Source of the DNA: Adlercreutzia sp910585575 | GTDB taxonomy: Bacteria; Actinomycetota; Coriobacteriia; Coriobacteriales; Eggerthellaceae | NCBI RefSeq assembly: GCF_951801035.1 | Contig: NZ_CATOKT010000011.1 | DNA: 40,537 bases | Reading direction: 5' to 3' (one strand) | Shown here: positions 5,860 through 14,047 of the stretch, one piece after another | Layout: every line of letters begins with the position of its first letter | How positions within the stretch are numbered: position 1 is the stretch's first letter | Translations under genes and position numbers: made by a program | The notes under the pieces: generated by a model | Seen by the model: only the letters and a program-made list of their open reading frames with translations | The model's database searches: none | Told to the model about the DNA's origin: nothing

Positions 5860-7956
5860 CTAGATGCGCACGCCGATCTCGCGGCCCTGGCTGAGGGCGT
5901 CCACCATGAGGCTCGCGTCCTCGCCGTTGCAGGCGCCGATGGAGTACACCTCGGGAGCCAGATTCTTCAGCGCCTCGTAGAGGCTCAAATCCTCATGGGG
6001 CGACTGGAACACCATGATGGTGTCGGCCGGCTGGAACTTCTCCACGCCGTTCTCCTCGTAGCGCAAGCCCTTCTTCGTGATCTCCTTGAAGGTGACGCCC
6101 GTGGTGATAGACACGCCCACCTCGTTCAGATAGTGCAGCGAGCGATCGACGTAACGCGGGGGCATACGGTCGGCCACCTTGTCCACCTCGTCGAACACCA
6201 TGACGTTCTTGCCGCGCTTCTGCAGGAAGATGGCACCCTGAATGCCCTCGATCTGGGCTCCCAGCACCACGCAGTTCTTGCCCACGCCCGGCAGCGCCAC
6301 CTCGGACAACTTGTTCAGGGCATTGGCGCCGAAAATCTTCAGCGGGATCTTCGCCATCTTGGTCAGCTGGGGCACCGTGGACACGTTCTTGCCCTCGATG
6401 CCGGGCACCGCCGGCGTGCCGTAGGCGCCGCCCGTGGCCACGATGACGACATCGGGCGCCATCTTGCGCACATAGTCCGGGGTAACTTCGGTCTTGGTTT
6501 TAATGGTGAGACCGGGAGTCTTTTCCGCCTGGGTCTCGAGCCAGGTGATGAGCGCGGGCACGTCTTCGCAGGTGGTGCCCTTCACCATGGTGGCAAGCTT
6601 CAGCTCCAGCGCCAGCATGGACTCCTTCTCGGCCAGGGTCACCTCATGACCGCGCTCGGCCGCCACGCGCGCCGCTTCCAGGCCGGCGGCACCGCCACCC
6701 ACCACCAGCACGCGCTTCTTCTTCTCGGCCGGCTTCGCCTCCAGCTCGCGCTCGCGACCGAAAGCCGGGTTCACGCGGCAGCGCTTGATCACGCCCGGGT
6801 GCTCGGCATCGCAGGTGGCGCAATGGTTGCAGCGGCGCACGTCCTCGGGGTGGCCGGCGGCCAGCTTGTTGGCCATGTCCGGGTCGGCCCACAGGCCGCG
6901 GGCGAACAGCGCCAGGTCCATGTCGCCGGCGCCGATGGCCGCCTCGGCCTTCTCGGGCGTCAGCGAGCCGATGCCGAAGACGGGCACCTGCACGCCGGCC
7001 GCCTTCACGTTGGCCGCCAGCGGCACGAGCAGGCCACTGCCCTCCAGACGCGGCAGGTAGGGCTGCATGTCCGGGTCGGCCTTCGGGTACATCCAGTAGT
7101 CGTCGGCGTACTGGAAGGGGCAATCGCCGTAGCCGTAGCCCGTCACGGAGATGTAGTCGGCGCCGGCGCGCTCGTAGAGCTTCGCGAACTCGGCGCTCTC
7201 CTCCATGGTGGTGGCCAGCGGATGACCGAATTCCTGGCCGTTCATGCGCACGCCCACGATGAAGTCCTCGCCGCAGCGCCCTTTGATGCCGGCGATGAGC
7301 TCGCAGGCCAGACGCGTGCGGTTCTCCAAGGTCTGGCAGCCGTACTCGTCGTTGCGCTTGTTCCAAATGCGGGAGGTGAAGCTCATGATGAAGTAGCCGT
7401 TGGCCGCGTGAACTTCCACGCCGTCAAGACCTGCCTTCTTCGCGCGCTCGGCCGCGTCGATGTAGCGCGCCTTGAAGGCCTCGATCTCCTCGAGAGAGAC
7501 GCCGCGCACGGGGAAGCAGTAGGGCACCGGGCTCGGCAACTCGGTCTCGGGGATGTCCGAGGGGCCCCAAGAGCCGCCCTCGGTCTTCAGCGCCGAGCCA
7601 TTCTGGAAGATCTGCGCGATGATCTCGCAACCATGGGCGTGAATGGCGTCGGCCAGCTTGGCCATGCCGGGAATGAACTTGTCGTCGTACAAGCCGCCGA
7701 ACGGGTAATCGCTTACCGTGAAGCCGGAAGTACCGTCCTTGCAGATGAGCATTGCCGGATCGTCGGAAATGCAGGCGCCCAGAATAACAGCGCCGGCACC
7801 GCCCTTGGCAATGGCCTCAAAGGTGTCGATGACGCGATCGTTGCAGAACTGATCCGGTCCCCAGAACAGCGTGGAAGAGGGCCCCTTCGCAATGCGATTC
7901 TTCCACGTGTGGGTTCCAATCTGGATAGGCGCAAGCAGCTTCTCGTAACCGCTCAT
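5860..7956 (-). CDS. FMN/FAD/4Fe-4S oxidoreductase, 2,4-dienoyl-CoA reductase/BaiH type
   Basis: A 698-residue enzyme with an Old-Yellow-Enzyme TIM barrel (residues 1 to about 365), a 4Fe-4S motif at about 373-390, an FAD domain (V-G-G-G-A-A-G-L-E near 415) and a second dinucleotide domain near 560. The flavin-site motif V-E-V-H-A-A-N-G-Y-F is intact. Such enzymes reduce activated C=C bonds of enoates, dienoyl-CoAs, steroids or isoflavones with NAD(P)H. Oddities: the cluster motif reads C-x2-C-x2-C-x10-C rather than the usual C-x2-C-x3-C-x11-C, and the second Rossmann turn is G-A-Q-I-E-G. First gene of its operon, with promoter at 8032-8061 and divergent TetR. Likely substrates are steroids, bile acids or plant phenolics; none can be assigned. 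Confidence 0.88.
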   Translation of the reverse strand: MSGYEKLLAPIQIGTHTWKNRIAKGPSSTLFWGPDQFCNDRVIDTFEAIAKGGAGAVILGACISDDPAMLICKDGTSGFTVSDYPFGGLYDDKFIPGMAKLADAIHAHGCEIIAQIFQNGSALKTEGGSWGPSDIPETELPSPVPYCFPVRGVSLEEIEAFKARYIDAAERAKKAGLDGVEVHAANGYFIMSFTSRIWNKRNDEYGCQTLENRTRLACELIAGIKGRCGEDFIVGVRMNGQEFGHPLATTMEESAEFAKLYERAGADYISVTGYGYGDCPFQYADDYWMYPKADPDMQPYLPRLEGSGLLVPLAANVKAAGVQVPVFGIGSLTPEKAEAAIGAGDMDLALFARGLWADPDMANKLAAGHPEDVRRCNHCATCDAEHPGVIKRCRVNPAFGRERELEAKPAEKKKRVLVVGGGAAGLEAARVAAERGHEVTLAEKESMLALELKLATMVKGTTCEDVPALITWLETQAEKTPGLTIKTKTEVTPDYVRKMAPDVVIVATGGAYGTPAVPGIEGKNVSTVPQLTKMAKIPLKIFGANALNKLSEVALPGVGKNCVVLGAQIEGIQGAIFLQKRGKNVMVFDEVDKVADRMPPRYVDRSLHYLNEVGVSITTGVTFKEITKKGLRYEENGVEKFQPADTIMVFQSPHEDLSLYEALKNLAPEVYSIGACNGEDASLMVDALSQGREIGVRI

Positions 7957-7980
7957 GTCTCTCCCCTTTCCTACCTCTCT

Positions 7981-8107
7981 TTGAACTTTTTATTGAACTG
8001 TTTTTTAAACTTAGTTCAATTTTCGAGACGCAGGATACTCCCCTTTTTGAACGGTTGTCAAGACTTTTCTTTTCTTTAGTTTGAACTTTGGTATAATTTT
8101 CTTGAAC
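7981..8107. promoter_or_regulatory. Cluster of six TTGAAC boxes, probable TetR operators
   Basis: TTGAAC occurs at 7981-7986, 7993-7998, 8047-8052, 8081-8086 and 8102-8107, and its complement GTTCAA at 8014-8019. The pair 7992-7999/8013-8020 forms an 8-bp inverted repeat ATTGAACT / AGTTCAAT. The boxes cover both divergent promoters: the regulator's -10 TATAAT (8092-8097) is flanked by two boxes, and one box lies between the -35 and -10 of the reductase operon. This is AT-rich against a GC-rich background. Control by the adjacent TetR protein is inferred from position. Confidence 0.7.
8032..8061 (-). promoter_or_regulatory. Promoter of the flavin reductase operon
   Basis: On the minus strand a consensus -35 TTGACA (8056-8061) is followed after 18 bp by TATCCT (8032-8037). 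A TTGAAC box lies in the spacer, so a bound repressor would block polymerase. The transcript start would be near 8025, leaving a leader of about 70 nt. Confidence 0.65.
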
Positions 8108-8146
8108 ACAAGCGAATGGCACACCTCAGAGAGAAAGAGACCGACC

Positions 8147-8806
8147 ATGGCCGTGAAAGCACCGCGCCGGGTAAAATCCCAGAACACCCGCAAGAAAATC
8201 TTCGATGCCGCCGCCCGTCTTCTGAAGAAGCACGGCGAGGATTACCTTACTATCGCGAATATCTGCGACGAGGCCGGCATCTCGAAGGGCACCTTCTTCT
8301 ATCACTTCAATTCGAAGGAAGACCTCATGCTGTATTACCTGCAAGAGGGCTTCGACAACTTCGTAGCTGAGCACAATGGCGACGCCGTTGAGCGCGCCGG
8401 CGATGATGTCTACTTGCTGGTGCTCTATCTGTACCAAGAGTATCTGGACTACTGCCAGTCCATGGGCATCGAGTTTGTTTCCAACTATTACCAGTCGAAG
8501 AACAAGGCGCTCGACGCACGCAGTGTCATGGGAACCCCCGACACCATGAACTTCCTGCTGAAGGCCTGTGCCGAAGGGCTGCTAGCAGCCCAGAAGGCGG
8601 GCTTCGTCCGCGAAGACTGGAGCGCCAACGACATCTCCTACGACTGTTGCTCGGTTATCAAAGGCTGCGTCTTCGAATGGTGCATCACCGACGGCGCCAT
8701 CGACCTGAACGCCCACGCCGAGCACATGCTGCACGCCTACTTCACCAACGTCGTTACCGACCGCTACCGCGAAACCTTCCCCTTCACCGAACCGCCCATG
8801 GCCTAA
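8147..8806 (+). CDS. TetR/AcrR-family transcriptional regulator
   Basis: A 219-residue repressor. Residues about 13-60 are the TetR DNA-binding domain, with T-I-A-N-I-C-D-E-A-G-I-S-K-G-T-F-F-Y-H-F as the helix-turn-helix and K-E-D-L following. The rest is helical ligand-binding sequence with several Cys and aromatic residues (Y-D-C-C-S-V, G-C-V-F-E-W-C). An earlier in-frame start at 8081 would place translation inside the promoter; the ATG at 8147 gives a normal TetR N-terminus. It is transcribed away from the reductase operon and most likely represses both directions until a pathway compound binds. Confidence 0.9.
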   Translation: MAVKAPRRVKSQNTRKKIFDAAARLLKKHGEDYLTIANICDEAGISKGTFFYHFNSKEDLMLYYLQEGFDNFVAEHNGDAVERAGDDVYLLVLYLYQEYLDYCQSMGIEFVSNYYQSKNKALDARSVMGTPDTMNFLLKACAEGLLAAQKAGFVREDWSANDISYDCCSVIKGCVFEWCITDGAIDLNAHAEHMLHAYFTNVVTDRYRETFPFTEPPMA

Positions 8807-8819
8807 CGCGAAGCGAAAA

Positions 8820-8883
8820 TGAGACGGCCAACCGTCTGACTTGTCTCATTTGATGCAACTGGATGAGACGGCCAACCGTCTCA
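8820..8883 (+). repeat. Dispersed intergenic palindromic repeat, copies 2 and 3
   Basis: The 29-bp unit 8820-8848 begins TGAGACGGCCAACCGTCT and ends TTGTCTCA. A shortened unit, TGAGACGGCCAACCGTCTCA (8864-8883), is a perfect 8-bp stem with CCAA loop. They lie between the convergent TetR and LysE genes, where they could end transcription from either side although no long T-run follows. Confidence 0.75.
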
Positions 8884-8898
8884 TCCTAAGGAGAGCCC

Positions 8899-9507
8899 CT
8901 AGCCTATCAGCGAGATGAGCATGCCTCCGGCGCACAATGCCAGCGTAGCGGCCATGAGCGCATCGATGGGGCGCTGATGGGCTTCGTAGAACGACTGGAG
9001 CTTCACGCCTCCGTAGATCCACACAAGATTGCACAGCGCTCCGGCCACGGGAAGCACCAGGGATGCGCCCAGCAACGCCGGCACGTTTTCGGCATAGGGA
9101 ATGACGTAGGCCACCAGCGCCGTGCAGGACATGACGAGCACCTTCGCATTCGTCACCTGCAGAACTACCCCAGCGCCGATGGTGGGGCGCACGTTCGCAA
9201 AGCCACCGTGGCCATCGCTGGGACGCACCATGGACCAGGCAAGCCACAGCACATAGGCAGCTCCGACCACCGTGAGCACCGGCAGCAGGCTGTCAATGGC
9301 GTTCGCGGCTCCGTAGAGCACCGCCAAGGCCGCCGCTATCACCAGGAAGAGCCCCAAGGTCAGGCCCACCCATTGCCGCAGCGCCGGCCGCAAGCCCAGA
9401 CGCAATGCCGTGGCCATGGAGCACAGATTGGCCGGCCCGGGCGTGATGGCCTGGACAAAGGTGTACGCCAAAAAGGCGGGCATGGCGGCAAGCAGCGCGG
9501 AGGTCAT
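8899..9507 (-). CDS. LysE/RhtB-family exporter
   Basis: A 202-residue inner-membrane protein with about six hydrophobic helices. The N-terminal motif I-T-P-G-P-A-N (residues about 21-27) is the family hallmark. The family exports amino acids or similar small metabolites. The ATG at 9507 is chosen because AGAGGA lies just upstream and the first helix begins at once; the long upstream extension of this frame is an artefact of high GC. It is divergent from a LysR regulator, the classic lysE/lysG-type pairing, so expression is probably induced by the exported compound. The substrate is not evident. Confidence 0.88.
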   Translation of the reverse strand: MTSALLAAMPAFLAYTFVQAITPGPANLCSMATALRLGLRPALRQWVGLTLGLFLVIAAALAVLYGAANAIDSLLPVLTVVGAAYVLWLAWSMVRPSDGHGGFANVRPTIGAGVVLQVTNAKVLVMSCTALVAYVIPYAENVPALLGASLVLPVAGALCNLVWIYGGVKLQSFYEAHQRPIDALMAATLALCAGGMLISLIG

Positions 9508-9645
9508 GGCATCCTCTTCTCGTAGGGAATCACGGGTCGTTCGCATTGGCGACCCTTCTCGACCCCTATCATGGCCGAAACGAATCCATTTGTATAACGA
9601 ATAGTTTTGATAATATTGTTTCGATAATTCGAACATTGGAGCCCT
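9508..9645. promoter_or_regulatory. Divergent LysE/LysR control region
   Basis: A 138-bp region whose right half (about 9580-9640) is AT-rich, with repeated CGAAT (9581-9585, 9598-9602) and the complementary ATTCG (9627-9631). Several possible -10 boxes are present (GATAAT-like), none with a clear -35, as expected for an activator-dependent LysR promoter. A TGGAG ribosome site precedes the LysR start. Confidence 0.45.
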
Positions 9646-10539
9646 ATGGACATTAAATGCCTGCGTACCTTCCAAGCCGTCGTCCAGTGCGGCACCTATG
9701 CCCGAGCCGCCGAGCATCTGGGCTATACGCAGTCCACCGTCACCGTGCACATCAAGCAGCTCGAACGAGACCTGGGCATTCCCCTTTTCGAGCGCGTCGG
9801 GCGGCGCATGGTGCTCACTCAGAAGGGCGCGGAGGCCCTGACCCAGGCCGCAGACATCATTGCCGCCGTCGACCGCTTGGGGTCTTTGGCAGCCGCCGAG
9901 GGCGAGCTTTCCGGAGAGCTGCGCGTCGATGTGGCCGAGAGCCTTCTGTGCTACGCCATGAACGAGGTGATCTCGGAGTTTCGCGAACGGGCGCCCGGCG
10001 TGCGTCTGCGCCTGCGCGACGGCTCGCTGGCCCAAATATCGCGCACCCTTCCCCACGCGGAATGCGACCTTTCGCTGCTCTATGCCGTCGATTGGCGCCC
10101 CGACGACATGGTTGTAGAGACCATCGCTCACGTAAGCACCGTGGCCGTCGTCGCAACAACGGTGGCTCCTCCCGATCTCCAGACCTCCGGCCATTCGGTC
10201 ACGATGCCCTTCATCATCGACGAGCCCGACAGCGTGTTTCGTATTGGATTCGAGCGATCCCTGGCTGAACGCGGCATCGACCTGGCCGACACTATGGAGC
10301 TGTGGACCACCCACGCCATTCGCCGCCTGGTCACCCTGGGGATGGGCTTCACCATTGCCCCGCGCTTCGCCGTGGTCGACGAGTTGGCCGCGGGACAGCT
10401 CCAAACCGCCCCTTCCCCTTCTGACGATCTCGCCTTTCCCGTACTGCTGGCCTACCGCAAAACCACCTGGCTCACCCCCGCCGCTCAGCTGTTCATCGAG
10501 GTGGTGAAGAAGCACCTGCCCGCAGCGCTCAGCCGCTAA
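9646..10539 (+). CDS. LysR-family transcriptional regulator
   Basis: A 297-residue regulator. Residues 1-60 form the LysR winged helix (M-D-I-K-C-L-R-T-F-Q-A-V ... S-T-V-T-V-H-I-K-Q-L-E-R-D-L-G-I-P-L-F-E-R). Residues about 90-290 are the two-lobed substrate-binding domain, with the conserved L-V-T-L-G-M-G-F-T-I-A-P segment. It very probably controls the divergent LysE exporter and itself. The protein is of usual family length and shows no damage. Confidence 0.92.
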   Translation: MDIKCLRTFQAVVQCGTYARAAEHLGYTQSTVTVHIKQLERDLGIPLFERVGRRMVLTQKGAEALTQAADIIAAVDRLGSLAAAEGELSGELRVDVAESLLCYAMNEVISEFRERAPGVRLRLRDGSLAQISRTLPHAECDLSLLYAVDWRPDDMVVETIAHVSTVAVVATTVAPPDLQTSGHSVTMPFIIDEPDSVFRIGFERSLAERGIDLADTMELWTTHAIRRLVTLGMGFTIAPRFAVVDELAAGQLQTAPSPSDDLAFPVLLAYRKTTWLTPAAQLFIEVVKKHLPAALSR

Positions 10540-10596
10540 ATAGGGACGGCCAGCGATGAGACAACCGGGGCAGCCAACCCCAGGTCTTAGACGCAA

Positions 10597-10622
10597 AACG
10601 GCCGCCCCGAGGGGCGGCCGTT
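10597..10622. terminator. Strong GC hairpin terminator after LysR and rubrerythrin
   Basis: Stem AACGGCCGCCCC / GGGGCGGCCGTT with a minimal loop, located between convergent genes. A-run upstream and TTGTTG downstream make it usable in both directions. A weak, incomplete relative of the dispersed GAGAC repeat lies just before it (about 10555-10580). Confidence 0.65.
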
Positions 10623-10650
10623 GTTGGGAACGCTTGGTTTCCGTTGCCGA

Positions 10651-11259
10651 TTAGAACTCGCGGAACTTGTCGCGCGGGGTGAAGCAGATGGGGCACTTCT
10701 CGAAGTCGTCGCCCTTGTGGATGTAGCCGCAGATGGGGCACAGGTAGTAGGCGTCGTTGTCCGGGCAGTCGATGTTGTTGTAGGCGTCCATGTACAGCTC
10801 GGCATGCACGGCCTCGGCCAGCTTGGCGCGGGTGAACACGAACTCGGCCTTCTTGTCGCCCTCCTCCTGAGCCACCTTGATGAAGCTGGGGTACATGTCG
10901 GAGGTCTCGTAGATCTCGCCCAGGGCGCCGGCGATGAGGTTCAGGTCCGTAGCAATGCCCTCGGCATCGGGAGCGGCGGGACGCTCGTAGTCGGGCTCGA
11001 CGGACTGGATGACGCCGGCCTCAAGGCCGATGTGGATCTGCTCGGCGGCGCTGGTGGCCTCGAACAGGCGGGCAATCTGATCGTAGCCCTGAGCCTTGGC
11101 GGCCAGAGCGCACGCGGCGTACTTGGCAGATGCGCCGGTCTCGCCCATAACGGCAGCCTTCAGATTGTCGAGCGTGGTGCCCACCTCGGTGATGGACTCG
11201 GGAACCACGTTGAAGTTGGTGGAGTTTTCAGCGGTAGGAATAACATCGCGAAGATTCAT
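10651..11259 (-). CDS. Rubrerythrin
   Basis: A 202-residue protein with an N-terminal ferritin-like four-helix domain (Glu-rich helices: E-T-G-A-S-A-K-Y, A-A-E-Q-I-H-I-G-L-E, A-L-G-E-I-Y-E, L-A-E-A-V-H-A-E-L-Y) carrying the likely di-iron ligands. A C-terminal rubredoxin-like knuckle has C-P-I-C-G-Y and C-P-I-C-F. Rubrerythrins reduce hydrogen peroxide in anaerobes using reduced rubredoxin or NADH-linked donors. The helical part is somewhat variant compared with clostridial rubrerythrin. It stands alone; a possible -10 TATAAT (minus strand, about 11314-11319) lies upstream. Confidence 0.88.
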   Translation of the reverse strand: MNLRDVIPTAENSTNFNVVPESITEVGTTLDNLKAAVMGETGASAKYAACALAAKAQGYDQIARLFEATSAAEQIHIGLEAGVIQSVEPDYERPAAPDAEGIATDLNLIAGALGEIYETSDMYPSFIKVAQEEGDKKAEFVFTRAKLAEAVHAELYMDAYNNIDCPDNDAYYLCPICGYIHKGDDFEKCPICFTPRDKFREF

Positions 11260-11651
11260 GGATTGCTCCTTTGCCTCGTCTTTGCCTTCGCAGGCGGTAT
11301 ATAACCTTGGTCATTATAGCTTGGCTCACAGAGACGCGCTGAGAAAAGTTCACTCTTCGCAGAGACGAAACAAATCCCCAGGAGCCCCGAACCGCTCTCT
11401 ATTATGGAACCGTCGCAGGTGATTCGCTGCGGGCGCGGAGCCGAACGTTGCGAAGCCGTTGCTCGTCCTCCCCTCTTCGCGGCCCTCGGCCCCTCACCCC
11501 GATCAGCCGCCATTTTGTGTCCAGTGCCCATCGCGGCTCAATCGCAGCCCGCTTCCTCCTCCGAACCATCACGTACCCGCGACACGCGCTCCCCTTTCGC
11601 CGTCTTTTGCGTCATACTGGGGCCAAGCAAACATCGTCGAAAGAAGGTGCT
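11260..11651. other. Gene-free divergent interval
   Basis: No supported gene. It holds the rubrerythrin leader and promoter on the minus strand and the aminopeptidase upstream region on the plus strand. The plus-strand -10 may be CATACT at about 11613, without a convincing -35. The left part is AT-rich and the middle is ordinary GC-rich sequence; frames open through it are codon-bias artefacts. Confidence 0.4.
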
Positions 11652-13079
11652 ATGGAACGCGAAGTAGCGTGGAAGAAGTACGACGAAGACGCCCTGGCCT
11701 CCCTTGAGGCCCTGGCGGCCGACTACATTGATTTCATCTCGCTGAACAAAACCGAGCGCGAATGCGCCACGGCGGCCATCGCCGCCGCCGAGGCCGCGGG
11801 CTACGAGCCCTTGGCCGACGCCATGGCAGCCGGCGCCCCCGTGGGCTCGGGCAGCAAGCTGTGGGCCTGCGCCCAGGGCAAGGCCGTCATCCTGGTGCAC
11901 GTGGGCAGCGAGCCCCTGTCCGCGGGCCTCAACATTCTGGGCGCCCATATCGATTCGCCGCGCCTGGACATCAAGCAGAACCCCCTGTACGAGACGAACG
12001 ATTTCGCCCTGCTGGACACCCATTACTACGGCGGCATCAAGAACTACCAGTGGGCGGCGCTGCCCCTGGCGCTCCACGGCGTGGTGGCCACCACCGACGG
12101 CACGGTCATCGAGGTGAATATCGGCGACGACCCGGCCGACCCGGTATTCTGCGTGACCGACCTGCTGCCCCACCTGGGCGCCCAGCAAATGGAGAAGACG
12201 GGCGCGAAAGTGGTGGAGGGCGAGGACCTGGACATCCTGATAGGCAACCGTCCGCTCGTGCTGGCCGAGGATGCCTCGGGCGAAGCAGACAAGGACGCAA
12301 GCAAAGACGCCGCCAAGGACCCGGTGAAGCGCATGGTCCTCTCGGTGCTGGCCGACAAGTACGGCATTGCCGAGGAGGACTTCCTGTCCGCAGAGCTGGA
12401 AGTAGTTCCCGCCGGACGCGCCCGCGACCTGGGACTTGATCGCTCCATGGTCATCGGCTACGGCCAGGACGACCGCGTCTGCGCCTACACTTCACTGGTG
12501 GCCCAGCTGGCCTTGGGCGACGACGTGCCCACCCGTGCCGCCGTCTGCGTGCTCGTGGACAAGGAGGAGATCGGCTCCGTGGGCGCTACAGGCATGGGCT
12601 CGCTCTTCTTCGAGAACACCATTGCTGAGATCATGGAACTGGCCGGCGAGGGTGGCACCCTGCCCCTGCGCCGCGCCCTGGCCCGCTCGCGCATGCTGTC
12701 CTCGGACGTGTCCGCCGGCTTCGACCCGGCCTATGCCAGCGTCTTCGAGGCGAAAAACTCTGCTTTCCTCGGGCGCGGCCTGGTGTTCAACAAGTACACG
12801 GGCGCCCGCGGCAAAAGCGGCTCCAACGACGCTTCGGCCGAGTACGTGGCCCAGGTGCGCCGCATCATGGACGACGCCGGCGTCAGCTTCCAAACCGCCG
12901 AGCTGGGGCGCGTGGACGCGGGCGGCGGCGGCACCATCGCCTATATCCCGGCGAAATACGGCATGGACGTCATCGACTCCGGTGTGCCGGTACTCTCCAT
13001 GCACTCCCCCTGGGAGGTAACCAGCAAGGCCGACATCTACGAGGCTCGTCGCGGCTACGAGGCGTTCCTGCGCGCCTAG
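11652..13079 (+). CDS. M18-family zinc aminopeptidase
   Basis: A 475-residue cytoplasmic metallopeptidase of family M18 (aspartyl aminopeptidase/ApeA type). It removes N-terminal residues from peptides using two zinc ions. Visible motifs are G-A-H-I-D-S-P-R-L-D (zinc ligand H99 and D101), D-K-E-E-I-G-S-V-G-A-T-G near 303-314 containing the catalytic Glu pair, and S-S-D-V-S-A-G-F-D-P near 351. A Lys/Asp/Ala-rich stretch (D-A-S-K-D-A-A-K-D) at about residues 215-222 is a non-conserved insertion. The ATG at 11652 with AGAAGG upstream is preferred to a longer frame starting at 11448. Single-gene unit, ended by the hairpin at 13138-13166. Confidence 0.92.
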   Translation: MEREVAWKKYDEDALASLEALAADYIDFISLNKTERECATAAIAAAEAAGYEPLADAMAAGAPVGSGSKLWACAQGKAVILVHVGSEPLSAGLNILGAHIDSPRLDIKQNPLYETNDFALLDTHYYGGIKNYQWAALPLALHGVVATTDGTVIEVNIGDDPADPVFCVTDLLPHLGAQQMEKTGAKVVEGEDLDILIGNRPLVLAEDASGEADKDASKDAAKDPVKRMVLSVLADKYGIAEEDFLSAELEVVPAGRARDLGLDRSMVIGYGQDDRVCAYTSLVAQLALGDDVPTRAAVCVLVDKEEIGSVGATGMGSLFFENTIAEIMELAGEGGTLPLRRALARSRMLSSDVSAGFDPAYASVFEAKNSAFLGRGLVFNKYTGARGKSGSNDASAEYVAQVRRIMDDAGVSFQTAELGRVDAGGGGTIAYIPAKYGMDVIDSGVPVLSMHSPWEVTSKADIYEARRGYEAFLRA

Positions 13080-13137
13080 CGCCTAGCGCCTCGCCTCTCG
13101 GTACAGCATCGGGTGCCCGCGGCGCCCGAAAACCCAA

Positions 13138-13166
13138 GGAAGGCCCCTGATCATCAGGGGCCTTCC
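13138..13166. terminator. Terminator between aminopeptidase and lipoprotein genes
   Basis: Perfect 13-bp stem GGAAGGCCCCTGA / TCAGGGGCCTTCC with a TCA loop, between convergent genes. T-tracts are weak on both sides, so efficiency is uncertain. Confidence 0.65.
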
Positions 13167-13195
13167 CTATAAAGCGCAGTTTGTTGCGCCGCGTG

Positions 13196-14047
13196 CTACT
13201 TGCTCGAAGCGTCAGAATCCTCGGCGTCGTTCCAGGGGCTCGCGTACACCGCATAGCTGGCGTAATCGGGAGCATCGATGGCGAAGATATCGTAATCGGC
13301 CGCCTTGCCCGGCTCGGTATCGACAATCTTGAAGTAGCCGCCCTCGATCTTGCCGTCCTTGTCCAGAAGCACCACATCCACACGGGACTGGGTTGCCTCG
13401 TCCAGGGCCTTGGAAGCCGTTACCGTGCCCGTGAATTCCTTGGCACCGAACTCGCTGTCCTTGGCACCGTTATCCTGCACGGTGTACACATTGGCCAGCG
13501 TCTCATCAGTGGCTTCCCAGGATCCCTCGGGGGTGGTCACGGAGAAGTCGACCGTAGCCGGCTTGACCGTTTCCTCGTCCGTGGCGCCGTTCTGGGCCGT
13601 CATACCTGCCACATAGGAATAGTAGTAGGTAGAGTTCGGCAGAACGCTCGGGGTCTCGATTTTCTCGTCGAACAGCACGTTGCCCGCATCGTCCTTGCCC
13701 ACAACCTCGATGACCGGGTCAACGGCTTCAACCGTCTGATTGGGATTCTGAACCTCGACGGCAAAATCGACCATGCCATTGTCAGACACGAACCAACCCG
13801 AGTCGACAATCTGCAGATCAGCCGGATCGGACGCTTCTTGCTTGGCCGTGGCCTCGTCGGCCTTCGCTGAGGCTTGCTCTACTTGCTCCTGGGTCTGACC
13901 ATTAGATTGCTGGTCGGCAGCTTGCTGCGTCGCTTGAGCCTGATCGCCTGACGTCTGACCCTGATCGGTTGTTGCCGCAGAGCAACCTGCCAGGCTCACG
14001 GCAAACAAGCCGCACACCGCCATCCACCCCAAATTGCGTAACTTCAT
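13196..14047 (-). CDS. Exported lipoprotein with a FxLYD-like beta domain
   Basis: A 283-residue secreted protein. The signal peptide ends in the lipobox L-A-G-C with the lipidated C22. Residues about 23-80 are a Gln/Ala/Thr/Ser-rich, low-complexity tether. From about residue 85 a domain (D-S-G-W-F-V ... V-E-V-Q-N-P-N) looks like the Ig-fold FxLYD/DUF4352 type seen in surface lipoproteins; a second beta-rich part follows (W-E-A-T-D-E-T-L-A-N-V). The ATG at 14047 is used because GGAG is 6 bp upstream; the earlier ATG at 14059 contains that ribosome site. It is a single-gene unit. Function is unknown. Confidence 0.75.
   Translation of the reverse strand: MKLRNLGWMAVCGLFAVSLAGCSAATTDQGQTSGDQAQATQQAADQQSNGQTQEQVEQASAKADEATAKQEASDPADLQIVDSGWFVSDNGMVDFAVEVQNPNQTVEAVDPVIEVVGKDDAGNVLFDEKIETPSVLPNSTYYYSYVAGMTAQNGATDEETVKPATVDFSVTTPEGSWEATDETLANVYTVQDNGAKDSEFGAKEFTGTVTASKALDEATQSRVDVVLLDKDGKIEGGYFKIVDTEPGKAADYDIFAIDAPDYASYAVYASPWNDAEDSDASSK

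Noticed and set aside
3618..8079. Long plus-strand frames (758 and 768 codons) opposite the OYE/SDR operon
   Set aside because: Composition is His/Arg/Gly-biased with no recognisable motifs; the real genes are on the minus strand with full family signatures.
922..8806. Identification as the equol (daidzein reduction) gene cluster
   Set aside because: There is an OYE and there are SDRs, but no racemase and no tetrahydrodaidzein reductase-like flavoprotein, and the SDRs look steroid- or general-type.
922..8806. Identification as a complete bile-acid 7-dehydroxylation (bai) operon
   Set aside because: CoA ligase, CoA transferase, 7alpha-dehydratase and the second flavin enzyme are missing; only the OYE/MFS/SDR arrangement is similar.
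8899..10596. A 565-codon minus-strand frame covering LysE and the LysR gene
   Set aside because: Only the last 202 codons are LysE-like; the rest is the complement of the LysR gene.
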